Translations under genes and position numbers: made by a program
Shown here: positions 8,739 to 17,976 of the stretch, one piece after another
How positions within the stretch are numbered: position 1 is the stretch's first letter
Layout of the letters: every line of letters starts with the position of its first letter
Source of the DNA: Salinigranum rubrum
GTDB taxonomy: Archaea > Halobacteriota > Halobacteria > Halobacteriales > Haloferacaceae
Assembly: GCF_002906575.1 (NCBI RefSeq)
Contig: NZ_CP026309.1
Coordinates: forward strand, 1,364,001 to 1,428,000
DNA: 64,000 nt
Reading direction: 5' to 3'
The notes under the pieces: generated by a model
Told to the model about the DNA's origin: nothing
Seen by the model: only the letters and a program-made list of their open reading frames with translations
The model's database searches: none

Positions 8739-11153
8739 TCAGCGCCGGCCGTGCAGTCGACGCACGAGAGATGCGACGACGACAAGCGCCGCCAGCACGG
8801 TCACCGGCGTGAACCCGGGGAACCGCGTGGACGTCGTCGGCCGGGGCGTGGTCGACGGTTCGGTTTCCGTCGCCGCCGACTCGGCCTCCGCGGACGACTC
8901 CGTCGTCGTCTCGTTCCCGGTGGTCGACCGTTCGGCGGTCGGCGTCGGCGTCGCAGCCGGTGTCTCCGTCTCAGTCGGCGGCGTCGTCGCAGTCGGTGTC
9001 TCCGTCTCAGTCGGCGTCGCAGTCGGTGTCTCCGTCTCAGTCGGCGGCGTCGTCGCAGTCGGTGTCTCCGTCTCGGTCGGCGTCGTCGCGGACGCGTCCG
9101 ACGGGGCGACCGCGAACACGGAGAAGCCCGGTACGTCGCCGGACTCGAACCGCCCGTCGCCGCGGTAGACGGTCTCGTACGACACCCACTCCCCGTCGTG
9201 GTACCGGTAGAGTCTGACGTCGTTCGGGTCGGCGTCCGCCGCGTCGAGTCGCGACTGCGAGACGCGGAAGCGGAAGTCGACCTCCCGGATGTCCTCGTCC
9301 GCGAGTCCCTCGGCCTCGACGCGGAGGTACGCGAACGTCCCGGTGAGTTCCGGCGCGTCGTCCGTCGTCGCCTCCGACGCGGCGACCCGGAGGGACGCCC
9401 GCTCGTCGCCCCGGACGAGCATCAGTTCCTGCCCCGTCACGGTGACACCGCTGGCCGACACCCCGTCGCCGAAGTCGACCTCGTACCGGTGGTTCGCGCG
9501 CAGTTCCGACAGGCCGACGACCGCGTCACCGTCGCGCATCTGGGGGGTGGAGACGGAACCGTCGGCGTCGGTGCCCCCGTCCGTGACGTCGGTGACGCTC
9601 TCGCCGTCGTTTCCGCCCTCGTCCGCCTCGTCACCCGTCGCGACGGACGCCAGCGTCTCGTCGGTGAGCGAGGCGCGTCGGCTGTCGTTCGCGGTGTCCA
9701 CGCCGTAGCGCGGCGTGCCCGCTCCGAACGCGTCGACGGGGACCGTGAAGTTCACCCGCGTCGTCGTCCCGGGGTCGAGGGTGAGCGACTCGTTCTCGAA
9801 CGCGTCGTCCTCCAGCCTTCCGTCACCGTCCCGGTCGAGTCTGAGGTCGGCAGTCTGCGTCCCCGCTGTCGAGCCGTGGTTCGTGACCCGGGCAGTGACC
9901 CGGACGGCCTCGGGCTTGGACGCCGCAGCCGACGCCGACAGCGCCGCCACCGAGAAGTTCGCCGGCGAACCGGCCGTGCCGAACTGCGCGTCGTACCGCC
10001 GTTCGATCGTCAGCCGGCTGTCGCGGCTAAGGACGGCGTAGTCCACCCCGTACGCCGCACGCGACAGTTCCTCGCGGGTGCGGACCGCATCCGGTCGCAG
10101 GCCCGCGAACGGCTGGCGGTCGTACAGTTCCTCGACCTGTCCGGCCGTCTCCGTGCTCAACTCGGTCGCGTTCAGGCCGTACTTCGCCTGCGCGATGTCG
10201 TCGCGCGTGTACGGGGCGTCCCCGTCCTCCCCGAACTGCGCGTCGTACGCCGACTGCACGCCGACGGTCTCGGAGCGGTTCAGCCCGTCGAACGACTGGG
10301 CGTGCCGCTCCCGTGAGAGTTCCTCGCGGGTCCGCAACTCGTCGGGCGCGGTCGCGGTGGGGTACGGCTGACGGAGGTACAGTTCCTCGATTTCCCGCGC
10401 CGACTCGGTGCTGAGGGTATCGAAGTCGTAGCCGTACGTCGCCTGGGCGACCTCGTCGCGCGTGTACGTCGGGGCGTCGGCGGGCGTCACGGTGACGCCG
10501 ACCGTATCGGTCGCGCTCGCACCACCGGGGTCAGTGGCCGTCACCTCGAAGGTGAGGCGGACGGGTGAGTCGACGGACGGTGCGGTGAACGACGCGGTGT
10601 CCGTGTCGGCTCCGACGAGCGCGACGCTCGCACCGCCGACCTGTCGCCAGGTGTACGAGAGCGTGTCGCCGTTCGGGTCGGTCGACCCGCCCGCGTCGAG
10701 TTCGACGCTCGCCGCCGCCTCGACGCGCCTGTCGCTCCCGGCGTCGGCCGTCGGCGGGTCGTTCGTCGGGACCACGGTGATGGTGACGGTGGCGGTGTCG
10801 CTCCCTCCGTCACCGTCTCGTGCAGTCACCTCGAACGTCAGCGTGGTCTTCGATTCGACCGTGGGAGCGGTGACGTTCGGCGACGTCGCGTAGCGGTTCG
10901 AGAGGGTGACCGGCGGTCCGCCGGCCTGTGTCCAGGTGTGCGTGACGACGTCGCCGTCGGGGTCCGTCGACCCGCTCGCGTCGAGTCGAACCGTCGTCCC
11001 CTCGTCGACGGTCCGGTCGTCGCCGGCGTCGGCCGTCGGCGGACTGTTCGCCGAGTCGGTCGCTGCCGTCGAGGGCGGCACCACACCGAGACCGGCCCCG
11101 ACTGTCGCGATGATGACCGCGATGACGACCACAGCCGTGACAGTTCGTGTCAT
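8739..11153 (-). CDS. PGF-CTERM surface protein with two PKD-like domains and a novel four-copy repeat
   Basis: An 804-residue secreted protein. Residues 1-31 form a Sec signal; 38-128 and 133-225 are two PKD/Ig-like domains (DAGDDRTVDEGTTVRLDASG and a DAGSDRRVEAAASVELDAGG-type copy); 230-397 hold four copies of an unfamiliar helical repeat of about 40 residues; 398-475 look like a CARDB domain; 545-685 match the PGF-pre-PGF domain; 686-777 are a Thr/Pro/Glu stalk (likely O-glycosylated); 779-804 are the PGF motif, a membrane helix and an RR tail. That tripartite C-terminus is the archaeosortase A signal, so the protein should be cleaved and lipid-anchored to the cell surface. A TATA-like GAATATATC and GGAG precede the ATG. 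Function unknown; adhesion is a guess. Confidence 0.88.
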   Translation of the reverse strand: MTRTVTAVVVIAVIIATVGAGLGVVPPSTAATDSANSPPTADAGDDRTVDEGTTVRLDASGSTDPDGDVVTHTWTQAGGPPVTLSNRYATSPNVTAPTVESKTTLTFEVTARDGDGGSDTATVTITVVPTNDPPTADAGSDRRVEAAASVELDAGGSTDPNGDTLSYTWRQVGGASVALVGADTDTASFTAPSVDSPVRLTFEVTATDPGGASATDTVGVTVTPADAPTYTRDEVAQATYGYDFDTLSTESAREIEELYLRQPYPTATAPDELRTREELSRERHAQSFDGLNRSETVGVQSAYDAQFGEDGDAPYTRDDIAQAKYGLNATELSTETAGQVEELYDRQPFAGLRPDAVRTREELSRAAYGVDYAVLSRDSRLTIERRYDAQFGTAGSPANFSVAALSASAAASKPEAVRVTARVTNHGSTAGTQTADLRLDRDGDGRLEDDAFENESLTLDPGTTTRVNFTVPVDAFGAGTPRYGVDTANDSRRASLTDETLASVATGDEADEGGNDGESVTDVTDGGTDADGSVSTPQMRDGDAVVGLSELRANHRYEVDFGDGVSASGVTVTGQELMLVRGDERASLRVAASEATTDDAPELTGTFAYLRVEAEGLADEDIREVDFRFRVSQSRLDAADADPNDVRLYRYHDGEWVSYETVYRGDGRFESGDVPGFSVFAVAPSDASATTPTETETPTATTPPTETETPTATPTETETPTATTPPTETETPAATPTPTAERSTTGNETTTESSAEAESAATETEPSTTPRPTTSTRFPGFTPVTVLAALVVVASLVRRLHGRR
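8823..9098 (-). repeat. Low-complexity Thr/Pro/Glu stalk encoded by short direct repeats
   Basis: Inside the surface-protein gene the DNA repeats units of the type GTCTCCGTCTCAGTCGG with CGGCGTCGTCGCAGTCGG between them, most densely at about 8945-9085. They encode TPTETETPTAT-type peptides. Such stretches usually form an extended glycosylated stalk between the globular part and the membrane anchor, and can vary in copy number between strains. Confidence 0.8.
9963..10466 (-). repeat. Four-copy ~40-residue protein repeat (A-B-A-B order)
   Basis: Residues 230-397 of the surface protein split into copies starting YTRDEVAQATYG, RTREELSRERHA, YTRDDIAQAKYG and RTREELSRAAYG. Each continues with a loop, then L-S-x-(E/D) and an E-x-x-Y-(D/L)-x-Q ending. 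Copies 1 and 3 resemble each other most, as do 2 and 4, so a two-repeat unit was probably duplicated. I do not recognise this repeat as a named domain. Confidence 0.75.
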
Positions 11154-11381
11154 TTTCTCCTTCGAGATATATTCAGTTATACGGACTAATTGCTAAGTGG
11201 CAGTTTACCGTCGAGCATCGCGGTTAATCGCCGTTTTATCGGGCCGAACGACCGTCGGGCCGGGCCGATAGTCGAAGAGACGGGTCCGCCGACCGCCGAC
11301 GAGAGGAACCCCACCACCGGCACGCGAGACGACGCGACGGCGTCGTCTCGGCGGAGACGGACGTCGCCGCGAACGGGCCGC

Positions 11382-12985
11382 TCACCGCTGCCAGTACTCG
11401 GGGGTAAAGAGGACGAGCACCGGGATGACCTCCAGCCGACCGGCCCACATCAGGAGGGTCATGAACACCTTGCTCGAATCGGAAAAGGCGAGGTACGACC
11501 CCATCGGGCCGACCGTCCCGAAGCCCGGACCGACGTTGCCGAGGGTTGCGGCGACGGCGCTCATCGCTTCGAGGACCGAGAGCGACTGGCCGATGCGGGC
11601 CGCATCGAGGACGAGCAGGACCGTCGCCACGAAGAACATGACGAGGTAGAGGAGCGTGAACGCGTAGATGCCGCGGATGGCGCGCTCGTCGATTGTGCGG
11701 CCGCCGAGCCGAACGGGACGGACCGCGTCGGGGTGTGCCGTGGTGAACAGTTCCCGGCGGAGCGACTTCAGGACGACGTACCACCGGATGACCTTGATGC
11801 TCCCGCCCGTCGAACCGGCGGAGCCGCCGATGAACATCGCGAACAGCAGGAGGTACTGCGCGGGCGCCGACCAGGCGTTGAAGTCCATGCTGGCGTATCC
11901 GGTCGTCGTGACGATAGAGACTGCCTGAAACGCCGCGTGCCGGAGCGCCGGTTCGACCTGCCCGACGATGAGCCCGGTAAACGTCTCCAGGTACCCCGCG
12001 TCGTACGTCTCGCCCGGCGGGACGCTCGTGACGAAGCCCGCCCCGGTGAAGAGGAGGCCGGCACCGATGGCCGTGATGACCGCCAGCGCGCCGACGTAGA
12101 AGCGGAACTCCGCGTCGCGAACGAGTCGCCTCGGGTCGCCGGTGAGCGCGTGCCAGAAGAGCGCGAAGTTCGTCCCCGCCGCGACCATGAACGGGATGAT
12201 GACCCACTGAGCGGCCGCCGAGAACGCCTCGATGCTGCGGGCCTCCGGCGAGAACCCACCGGTCGGCATGGTCGTGAGCGCGTGCGCGACGGCGTTGTAC
12301 GCGCCCATGTTCGGCGCCAACCCGCCGACGTGCAGTCCGTAGAGGAGCGCCATCTCGAGGACGGTGAAGCCGAGGTACGCCCCCAGAGCGCCCGCGCCGT
12401 CTCGGCGATACGCGGCGTGAGCTTCTCGATACCGGGCCCCGGCGCTTCCGCGTCCATCAACTGCGCGCCGCCGACCGAGAGTTCGGGGAGGATGGCGACC
12501 GCGAGGACGACGATTCCCATTCCGCCGAGCCACTGGGTCAGCTGTCGCCACAGCATGATGCCGCGGGTGTGGGTCCCGAACGAGATGTCGCCGAGGACGG
12601 TCGCCCCGGTGGTCGTAAAGCCCGACATCGACTCGAACAACGCGTTCGCGGGGTTACCGAGCGTCGACGTCGGGTGGACCGGGGCCGCGACCGGGGGGAG
12701 GCCGTGCGCCTCGACGAAGTACGGGACGGCCCCGACGACGGTGACGGCGAGCCACGTCACTCCGACCATCAGGAACCCCTCGCGGGCGAGGAGGTCCGGG
12801 TCCGGTTCGAGCCGTTCGAGGCTCACGCCGAGAGCGACGGTCACGACCATGGTCACGACGAACGGGAGGACCGTCTCGCCGTACGCGAGCGCGGTCGCCA
12901 GCGGGATGAGAAGCGGAACCGCGAGGTACTTCAGCACCGTGCCGACGAGGCTGAGGCTCGCCCGGTAGTCGACGCGGAGCTTCAC
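11382..12985 (-). pseudogene. trkH: Trk potassium uptake channel subunit TrkH, copy 2 (frame broken at 12380-12384)
   Basis: Two overlapping frames reconstruct a 534-residue TrkH. All four filter loops are present (SMSGFTTTGATVL, TMPTGGFSPEA, VTTTGYASMD, ATLGNVGPGFG) and the C-terminus LVLFTPEYWQR matches copy 1. The N-terminal frame ends in the run CCCCC at 12380-12384 (GGGGG in coding sense); one more base gives ALWGAYLGFTV and joins the frames exactly. The gene is therefore likely intact in vivo. Compared with copy 1 it has an insertion between the first and second repeats (PPVAAPVHPTST) and another after TGAGFV. Paralogs may differ in affinity or regulation, or one may pair with the TrkA at 15482-16818. 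Confidence 0.88.
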
Positions 12986-13080
12986 CGTCGCTCACCCTCT
13001 CTCCGATGCACACCCGGACGTGTACGGAGTGGTCCTTTACGTTACCGAAACGTCCCACGGCGGGTCTTTCGCGTCGACTC

Positions 13081-13707
13081 CTATGCTGGGAAGAACTCGT
13101 CGAGGACCGCCCGCTCTGCGGCGCGGAGCGTCTCGGCGAACGCGGAGGGTGAGACGCCGAGCGTCCCCGCGACGGCCTCGGCCGTGGTCCGTCGCGGGTA
13201 CTCGAAGTACCCCAGTCGGTGGGCGGCCTCGATGACCTCACGCTGGCGGTCGGTGAGGCGCGCCCGGTCGACGACCCTCGTGTCGCTCTCCGCCTCGCTG
13301 CCCCCGCTGGCGACGAGCCGTCGGAGTTCCACGTCGAAGTCCCCCTGGAGCGCCTCCACCGCCTGCCGAACCGTCGCCCGGTCGGGCGCGTGAAAGGAGA
13401 CGACGAGTCGGCCGTCGACCGCGCGGACGCTGGTCGTGGGACACCCCGCCGCCTCGATTCGCTCGCAGGGACACCCGGTCCCACACGGCCGGGAGGTGCG
13501 GTACACCACTTCCTCGCTCGTCTCGAACACCGGCGTTCCGACCGCGCCCGTCGTCTCCCGGGGGACCCGATACTCGTCGAGTCGTTCCCCGCCGACCACC
13601 GCCTGCGAGACGTCGCCGATTTCTCCGTCGACGGTCACGGATGCCTCGGCGACTGGACAGTGTGATCGACACGAGATGGCGAGTTCGACACGGAGACTGT
13701 CTGACAT
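13081..13707 (-). CDS. Bat-type helix-turn-helix transcriptional regulator
   Basis: A 208-residue protein whose C-terminus (LTDRQREVIEAAHRLGYFEYP, then TTAEAVAGTLGVSPSAFAETLR) is the haloarchaeal HTH_10 DNA-binding domain of the Bat/DmsR type. The N-terminal part has Cys clusters (SCRSHCPVAEA and CGTGCPCERIEAAGC) that could ligate a metal or sense redox, an inference only. The ATG at 13707 is preferred over an upstream open frame because conserved sequence starts with MSDSLRVELAISC. It is divergent from the globin-coupled transducer, with a perfect inverted repeat and a TATA box between them, so it may control itself or its neighbour. Confidence 0.85.
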   Translation of the reverse strand: MSDSLRVELAISCRSHCPVAEASVTVDGEIGDVSQAVVGGERLDEYRVPRETTGAVGTPVFETSEEVVYRTSRPCGTGCPCERIEAAGCPTTSVRAVDGRLVVSFHAPDRATVRQAVEALQGDFDVELRRLVASGGSEAESDTRVVDRARLTDRQREVIEAAHRLGYFEYPRRTTAEAVAGTLGVSPSAFAETLRAAERAVLDEFFPA

Positions 13708-13750
13708 ACCGGTGAGAACCCGTCTCGACGACATCAGGGTTGCCCGCCCC

Positions 13751-13778
13751 GTATCACGGTTGATACTGGATATATAAA
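13751..13778. promoter_or_regulatory. Perfect inverted repeat next to a TATA box between regulator and aerotaxis gene
   Basis: GTATCACGGTTGATAC (13751-13766) is a perfect 6-bp inverted repeat with a 4-bp spacer. It is followed within 2 bp by GATATATAAAGC, a strong archaeal TATA-like element readable in either direction. The pair lies 44 bp before the Bat-type regulator start and 104 bp before the HemAT start. An operator bound by a dimeric regulator overlapping a promoter is the simplest reading. Confidence 0.55.
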
Positions 13779-13869
13779 GCCCCGTGGTGGTGCGGGCGGG
13801 CGGTGAACCGGGGCGAGAGTAACTGATACCCATCGAAGGGGTCCTCGGTCGACCCTACGGAACTCTACC

Positions 13870-15413
13870 GTGTCACACAGCACTTTCACATCGGCGGGAC
13901 GGACAGACGTCGCAGACACAGACAGGCGGGGTGTCACCGACACCGACAGACGAGGGCTGGACGGGCAGGCGCTGGCGGCCGAAATCGGCATCGACGGCGC
14001 GGAACTGGACCGACGGAAGGCGTTTTTGGGACTGGGCGAACGCGACGCCGAACGGCTCGCGGGGATGACCGACGTCGTCGACGACGCCGCCCCGAACTGG
14101 TCGACGCGTTCTACGACCGGCTACACAGCGACCGCGAGGCGTCGGCCGTCCTCGACCGGTCGTCGCTCCCGCTCGAGGCGCTGCAGCGGTCCCAGGAGAC
14201 GTACCTCCGCGGCCTCGTCGCCGGGACGTACGACCTCGACTACGTGGCCCGTCGGGCGAGAGTGGGCAAGGTCCACGACATGCTCGGTCTCGGTCCGGAC
14301 CTGTACCTCGGCGCGTACGGCGTCTACTACGAGGGACTCGTCCGCGCCATCGGCGACGACGCGGTCGCCCGACACGGCGACGGCGAAGACGAGGACGCGG
14401 TCGACGCCGCCGTCGACGAGGTGGTCGAGCGCGTCACCTCCCTGTCGAAGGTCATCTCGTTCGACCAGGCCGTCGCGATGGAGACGTACATCGAGTCGTA
14501 CGCCTCGCGGTTAGAGCGTGCCCTGGAACGACACGAACGGCTCGCGAGCGACGTCGAACGCGACGTCGAAGCCCCCGTCGAGTCGCTTCAGGAGACCGCC
14601 GAGCGCGTCGCCGAGCGCTCCGGGAGGATCGACGAGCACGCGACCGCGCTCACCGAGCGCGCGGGGACGGTCACGGCGGAGGTCTCGAACCTGAGTGCGA
14701 CGGTCGAGGAGATCGCCGCGACGGCCGACGAGGTCGAGACGAAGAGCGCGGAGGCCGAGCGACTCGCGGAGCGTGGACACGATTCCGCCGCCGCCGCGGC
14801 GCGAGCGATGGCCGACGTGAACACGGCGTCGGCCGAGGTCGCCGCCGACGTGGAGGCGCTCGAAACCCGCGTCGACCACATCGACGACATCGTCGAGGTC
14901 ATCGACTCCATCGCGGACCAGACGAACATCCTCGCGCTCAACGCGAGCATCGAGGCCGCCCGCGCCGGCGAGGCGGGCGACGGGTTCGCCGTCGTCGCCG
15001 ACGAGGTGAAGTCCCTCGCCGGGGACGCCCAGGCGCAGGCGCGGCAGATAGAGACGACCGTCGCGGAGATTCAGGCCGACACGGCCGAGACGGCGTCGAG
15101 CCTCGACCACGTCACGGAACGCGTGGCGGCGGGAATCGAGCAGGTCGACGACGCACAGTCGGACCTCGCGGACATCGCGGAGGCGGTCCGCGAGACCGCA
15201 GAGGGGATCAGGAGCGTCGCCGCGGCGACCGACGAACAGGCGTCGAGTACCGAGTCGGTCGCGAGCATGGCCGACGACGTCGCCGAGACGGCGGCGGAGG
15301 TTTCGACCGGCGTCGGCGACATCGCCACGGCGACCGACGAGCAGGCGACGATGATCGAGGACGTCCGCGCGGCGACCGCGCGGCTCACGGCGTCGGACGA
15401 CGATTCGGCGTAG
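13870..15413 (+). pseudogene. hemAT: HemAT-type globin-coupled methyl-accepting aerotaxis transducer (frame broken at 14090-14093)
   Basis: The reconstructed protein is about 514 residues. The N-terminal third is a protoglobin sensor ([14 protein letters not shown]..., [19 protein letters not shown], with a likely proximal haem His in [12 protein letters not shown]). The rest is a long coiled coil with the MCP signalling hairpin tip [20 protein letters not shown] and QA-rich methylation helices. No membrane helix is visible, so the receptor is soluble. It would bind O2 and signal to CheA/CheW. The break lies in CCCC at 14090-14093; one added C yields [16 protein letters not shown]. The start is a GTG at 13870. 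Confidence 0.88.
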
Positions 15414-15481
15414 CCCACGAGCCCACAGGAAAAGCGTCGCCAGCAGGACGGCGCGGTGGGTGACTGAGGACGCCCGTTACG

Positions 15482-16818
15482 TTACAGCAGTTTCGACACT
15501 TCGTCGCTGACGGCCGTGTCGACGAAGACGACGACGTGGTCGCCGTGCTGGATGCGCGTGTTCCCCCGGGGGACGATGAACTCGCGGTCGCGGGTGATCG
15601 CGCCGATGACGACGCCCTCCGGCAGCGACCCGACGGACTCCCGGATCGGCTTGTCGACGAGGACGCTGTCGGCGTCGACCTCGATTTCGAGCACCTCGGC
15701 CTTGTCCGACTCGATGAGCGCGACGTTCTCGGCGCCGCCCTCGCGGGTGAACCGGGTGATCTCCTCGGCGACGACCTCGCGGGGGAGACGCCGACGTCGA
15801 TGCCGACGGCCTCGAACAGTTCGACGTAGGCCGTGGTGTCGATGACGGCCACGGTGCGCTCGACGCCCAGTCGCTGGGCCAGGAGGGAGACGAGGAGGTT
15901 CTTCTCGTCGGAGTCGAGCGTGGCGATGAGCATGTCCGCGTCGCCGATGTGCTCGCGTTCGAGGAAGTCGAGGTTCGTCGCGTCCGACTCCATCACCACC
16001 GTGGCCGGGAGGTCCTCGGCGAGTTCGCGCGCGCGGTCGGCGTCCTGTTCGATGAGTCGGGGACTGAACCCCCGCTCTTCGAGGAGGCGCGAGACGTGGA
16101 ACCCGATCTCCGAACCGCCGACGATGACGACCTCTTCGGCCGTCCCCGGCGACTCCTCGGGCGCGACCGTCGCGGCGAACTCCTGGACGGATTTCGGGGA
16201 GCCGATGACGACGACGCGGTCGCCCGCCTTGATGATCGTCTCGCCGCGGGGGATATCGACGTTCCCGTTTCTGAGGATGGCCGCGAAGGTGAGCGCGTCG
16301 AAGCGGTCCGCCTCCGCGACGGTCTCCTCGACGAGGGGGCTGCCCTCGCTGACCTCGAACTCGGCCATCTGGACGCGCCCGCCCGCGAAGGGGTCGACGT
16401 CGCGCGCCGCGGGGAGGCCGACCACGCGGACGATGGCCTCGGCGGTGAGCAGGTTCGTACACACCATGAAGTCGATGCCGAACGCCTTCTCCGACCGGCG
16501 CCACGTCCAGAGGTACTCGGTGTTCTTCACGCGGGCGATGGTGAACGCGTCGGAGATGGCCTTCACCGTCGAGCAGGCGACGATGTTGGTCTCGTCGTTG
16601 TCGGTCGAGGCGATGACCATGTCGGCGTCGTCGATGCCGGCCTCTTCGAGCGTCGACACCGCGGTCCCGTCGCCCTTGATCGCCAGCACGTCCAGCGAGT
16701 AGTTCAGCTCCTCGACACGGCCCGGATCGCACTCGATCACGACGACCTCGTGAGTGCTGTCGAGGTCAGCCGCGATGGACGAACCGACCTGTCCGGCTCC
16801 GATGATGACTACGCGCAC
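15482..16818 (-). pseudogene. trkA: Trk potassium uptake regulatory protein TrkA (frame broken at 15781-15785)
   Basis: A two-repeat TrkA of 445 residues after repair. Repeat 1 has the NAD-binding MRVVIIGAGQVGSSIAADL start and repeat 2 VVIVGGSEIGFHVSRLLEERG; each is followed by a TrkA-C domain. TrkA forms a cytoplasmic ring that binds NAD(H) and gates TrkH K+ channels, two of which lie upstream in this window. The frame breaks in GGGGG (CCCCC in coding sense) at 15781-15785; adding one base gives VSPREVVAEEITRFTREGG, removing the Arg-rich false tail. It is convergent with the hemAT gene. Confidence 0.9.
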
Positions 16819-16938
16819 CGTCTGCCACCCATGTCCCGTTCTTCCGAACGGGCTGTGTATCAGTATTTCTGTTCGGCTCTCCCGACCGGATTCGAGCCGT
16901 CTGCTCGTCCGAGCGCGGCACTCGATGCCGTCCCGCTC

Positions 16939-17472
16939 TCAGGAGGGCCGCCGCTCGACCACGAGTTCGACCGGTCTGTGACGGCCCTCGATGTCGGCGA
17001 CGATGCGCTCGACCACCTTCTGGGCCTCCTTCACCAGCACGGGCTTGATCTTGTCGACGACGAAGTCGAACGAGACGAACCGCGGGAGGTCCACGGTTCC
17101 GTCCCGGGCGGTCTGGGGGTCGAACGACACGTCGAGCGTCACCCGACAGGCCGTCTCGGCGTCCGCCGGGGCGTCGTCGGGCAGTTCGTCGAGTTCTTCG
17201 ACCTGCCAGTCGCCGTGGGCGTCGAGGTCCTTCACGATGCGCCAGTCGATGCGCCACGGCGGGTCGACGTCGGTCACCTCCGACCTGAGGGTGTAGGTGA
17301 GCTTCCACCACGCGAAGCGCATGTCGTAGCGGGTTCCCGCGCCGCCGTCGCCGCGCTGGTGAACGTTCTTGAGGTACTCGGAGTACTTCGGGTAGCGCGA
17401 GAAGTCGGCGAGGAAATCGTACACCTCGTCAGGCGGGAGGTAGACCACGGTGCTGACGACGATCTGGTCCAC
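16939..17472 (-). CDS. SRPBCC/START-type protein (polyketide cyclase or COQ10-like)
   Basis: A 177-residue protein starting at GTG 17472 (VDQIVVSTVVYLPPDEVYDFLADF). The opening strand-helix plus YPKYSEYLKNVHQRGDGGAG and a long C-terminal helix (VDKIKPVLVKEAQKVVERIV) are the helix-grip fold of the SRPBCC superfamily, which binds hydrophobic ligands. The coenzyme-Q-binding COQ10/polyketide-cyclase branch is the nearest by pattern. The frame is open to 17601, but that part reads as non-coding, and haloarchaeal members begin with this motif. The ligand is unknown. Confidence 0.8.
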   Translation of the reverse strand: MDQIVVSTVVYLPPDEVYDFLADFSRYPKYSEYLKNVHQRGDGGAGTRYDMRFAWWKLTYTLRSEVTDVDPPWRIDWRIVKDLDAHGDWQVEELDELPDDAPADAETACRVTLDVSFDPQTARDGTVDLPRFVSFDFVVDKIKPVLVKEAQKVVERIVADIEGRHRPVELVVERRPS

Positions 17473-17976
17473 GTTCGTCGGTGGGTGGCGGAGCACAAAA
17501 CCCTGTGGGCCTCGGTTCGTCGGTTGGTGTGGATGTATGGCAGGGAGCGATGTGTGACTCGACTGGGACGTAGGGGTTGCGGCGAGCGAACCCGACAGCA
17601 CGGAAACCGCGCGGCCGCCAGGGCGCTGAAGCCACTCCCTCCCCAGCCGATTGCGGTACTCGCTCGCGTTCGCTCGCCCCGTTCCTCATCCACCGGAGCG
17701 ACAGCGTTTCCGAGCCGAACGAACGGCTCGAAGCGGCTCTGCCGCTTCGGTGGGACGCTCGCGCACGGATGCGCGAGCACCCGGCTGGGGAGGACTGAGG
17801 CTGCGGTTCACCGCGCCCGTGTACCGCGCGCCACCCTGCTCGCGCCGACCTGGCTGACGACACGCACACCGACCTCGCTGACGAGACTCCGAGAGCCGCG
17901 TCCAACCGCTCACCGTCTCACGGGTACCGCCGATCACGGGCGACACACAAATCACCCACCCCCGTCAAGCAGTCGC
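17473..17976. other. Non-coding interval with a dispersed haloarchaeal repeat
   Basis: No convincing gene is present; frames here are Arg/Pro/Ser-rich shadows. Most of the interval (about 17600-17860) is made of a repeat family also seen near 34355, 42830 and 50100-50420. The last 60 bases hold the promoter of the flavoprotein gene that starts at 17977. Confidence 0.6.
17600..17860 (+). repeat. Dispersed intergenic repeat, copy 1
   Basis: Shared blocks include GAGGCTGCGGTTCACCGCGC followed by CCGTGT at 17797-17822, near-identical to blocks at 34357 and 50384, and CGCCAGGGCG with CTCCCCA-CCG and GCTCGC...TTCGCTCGCCCC, shared with 42853-42912. Spurious reading frames through the block give RLRFTAPV-type peptides at three of the loci. 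Confidence 0.6.

Noticed and set aside
8823-9098. CRISPR-like direct repeats
   Set aside because: The repeats are short, in frame, encode a Thr/Pro/Glu stalk, and have no unique spacers.
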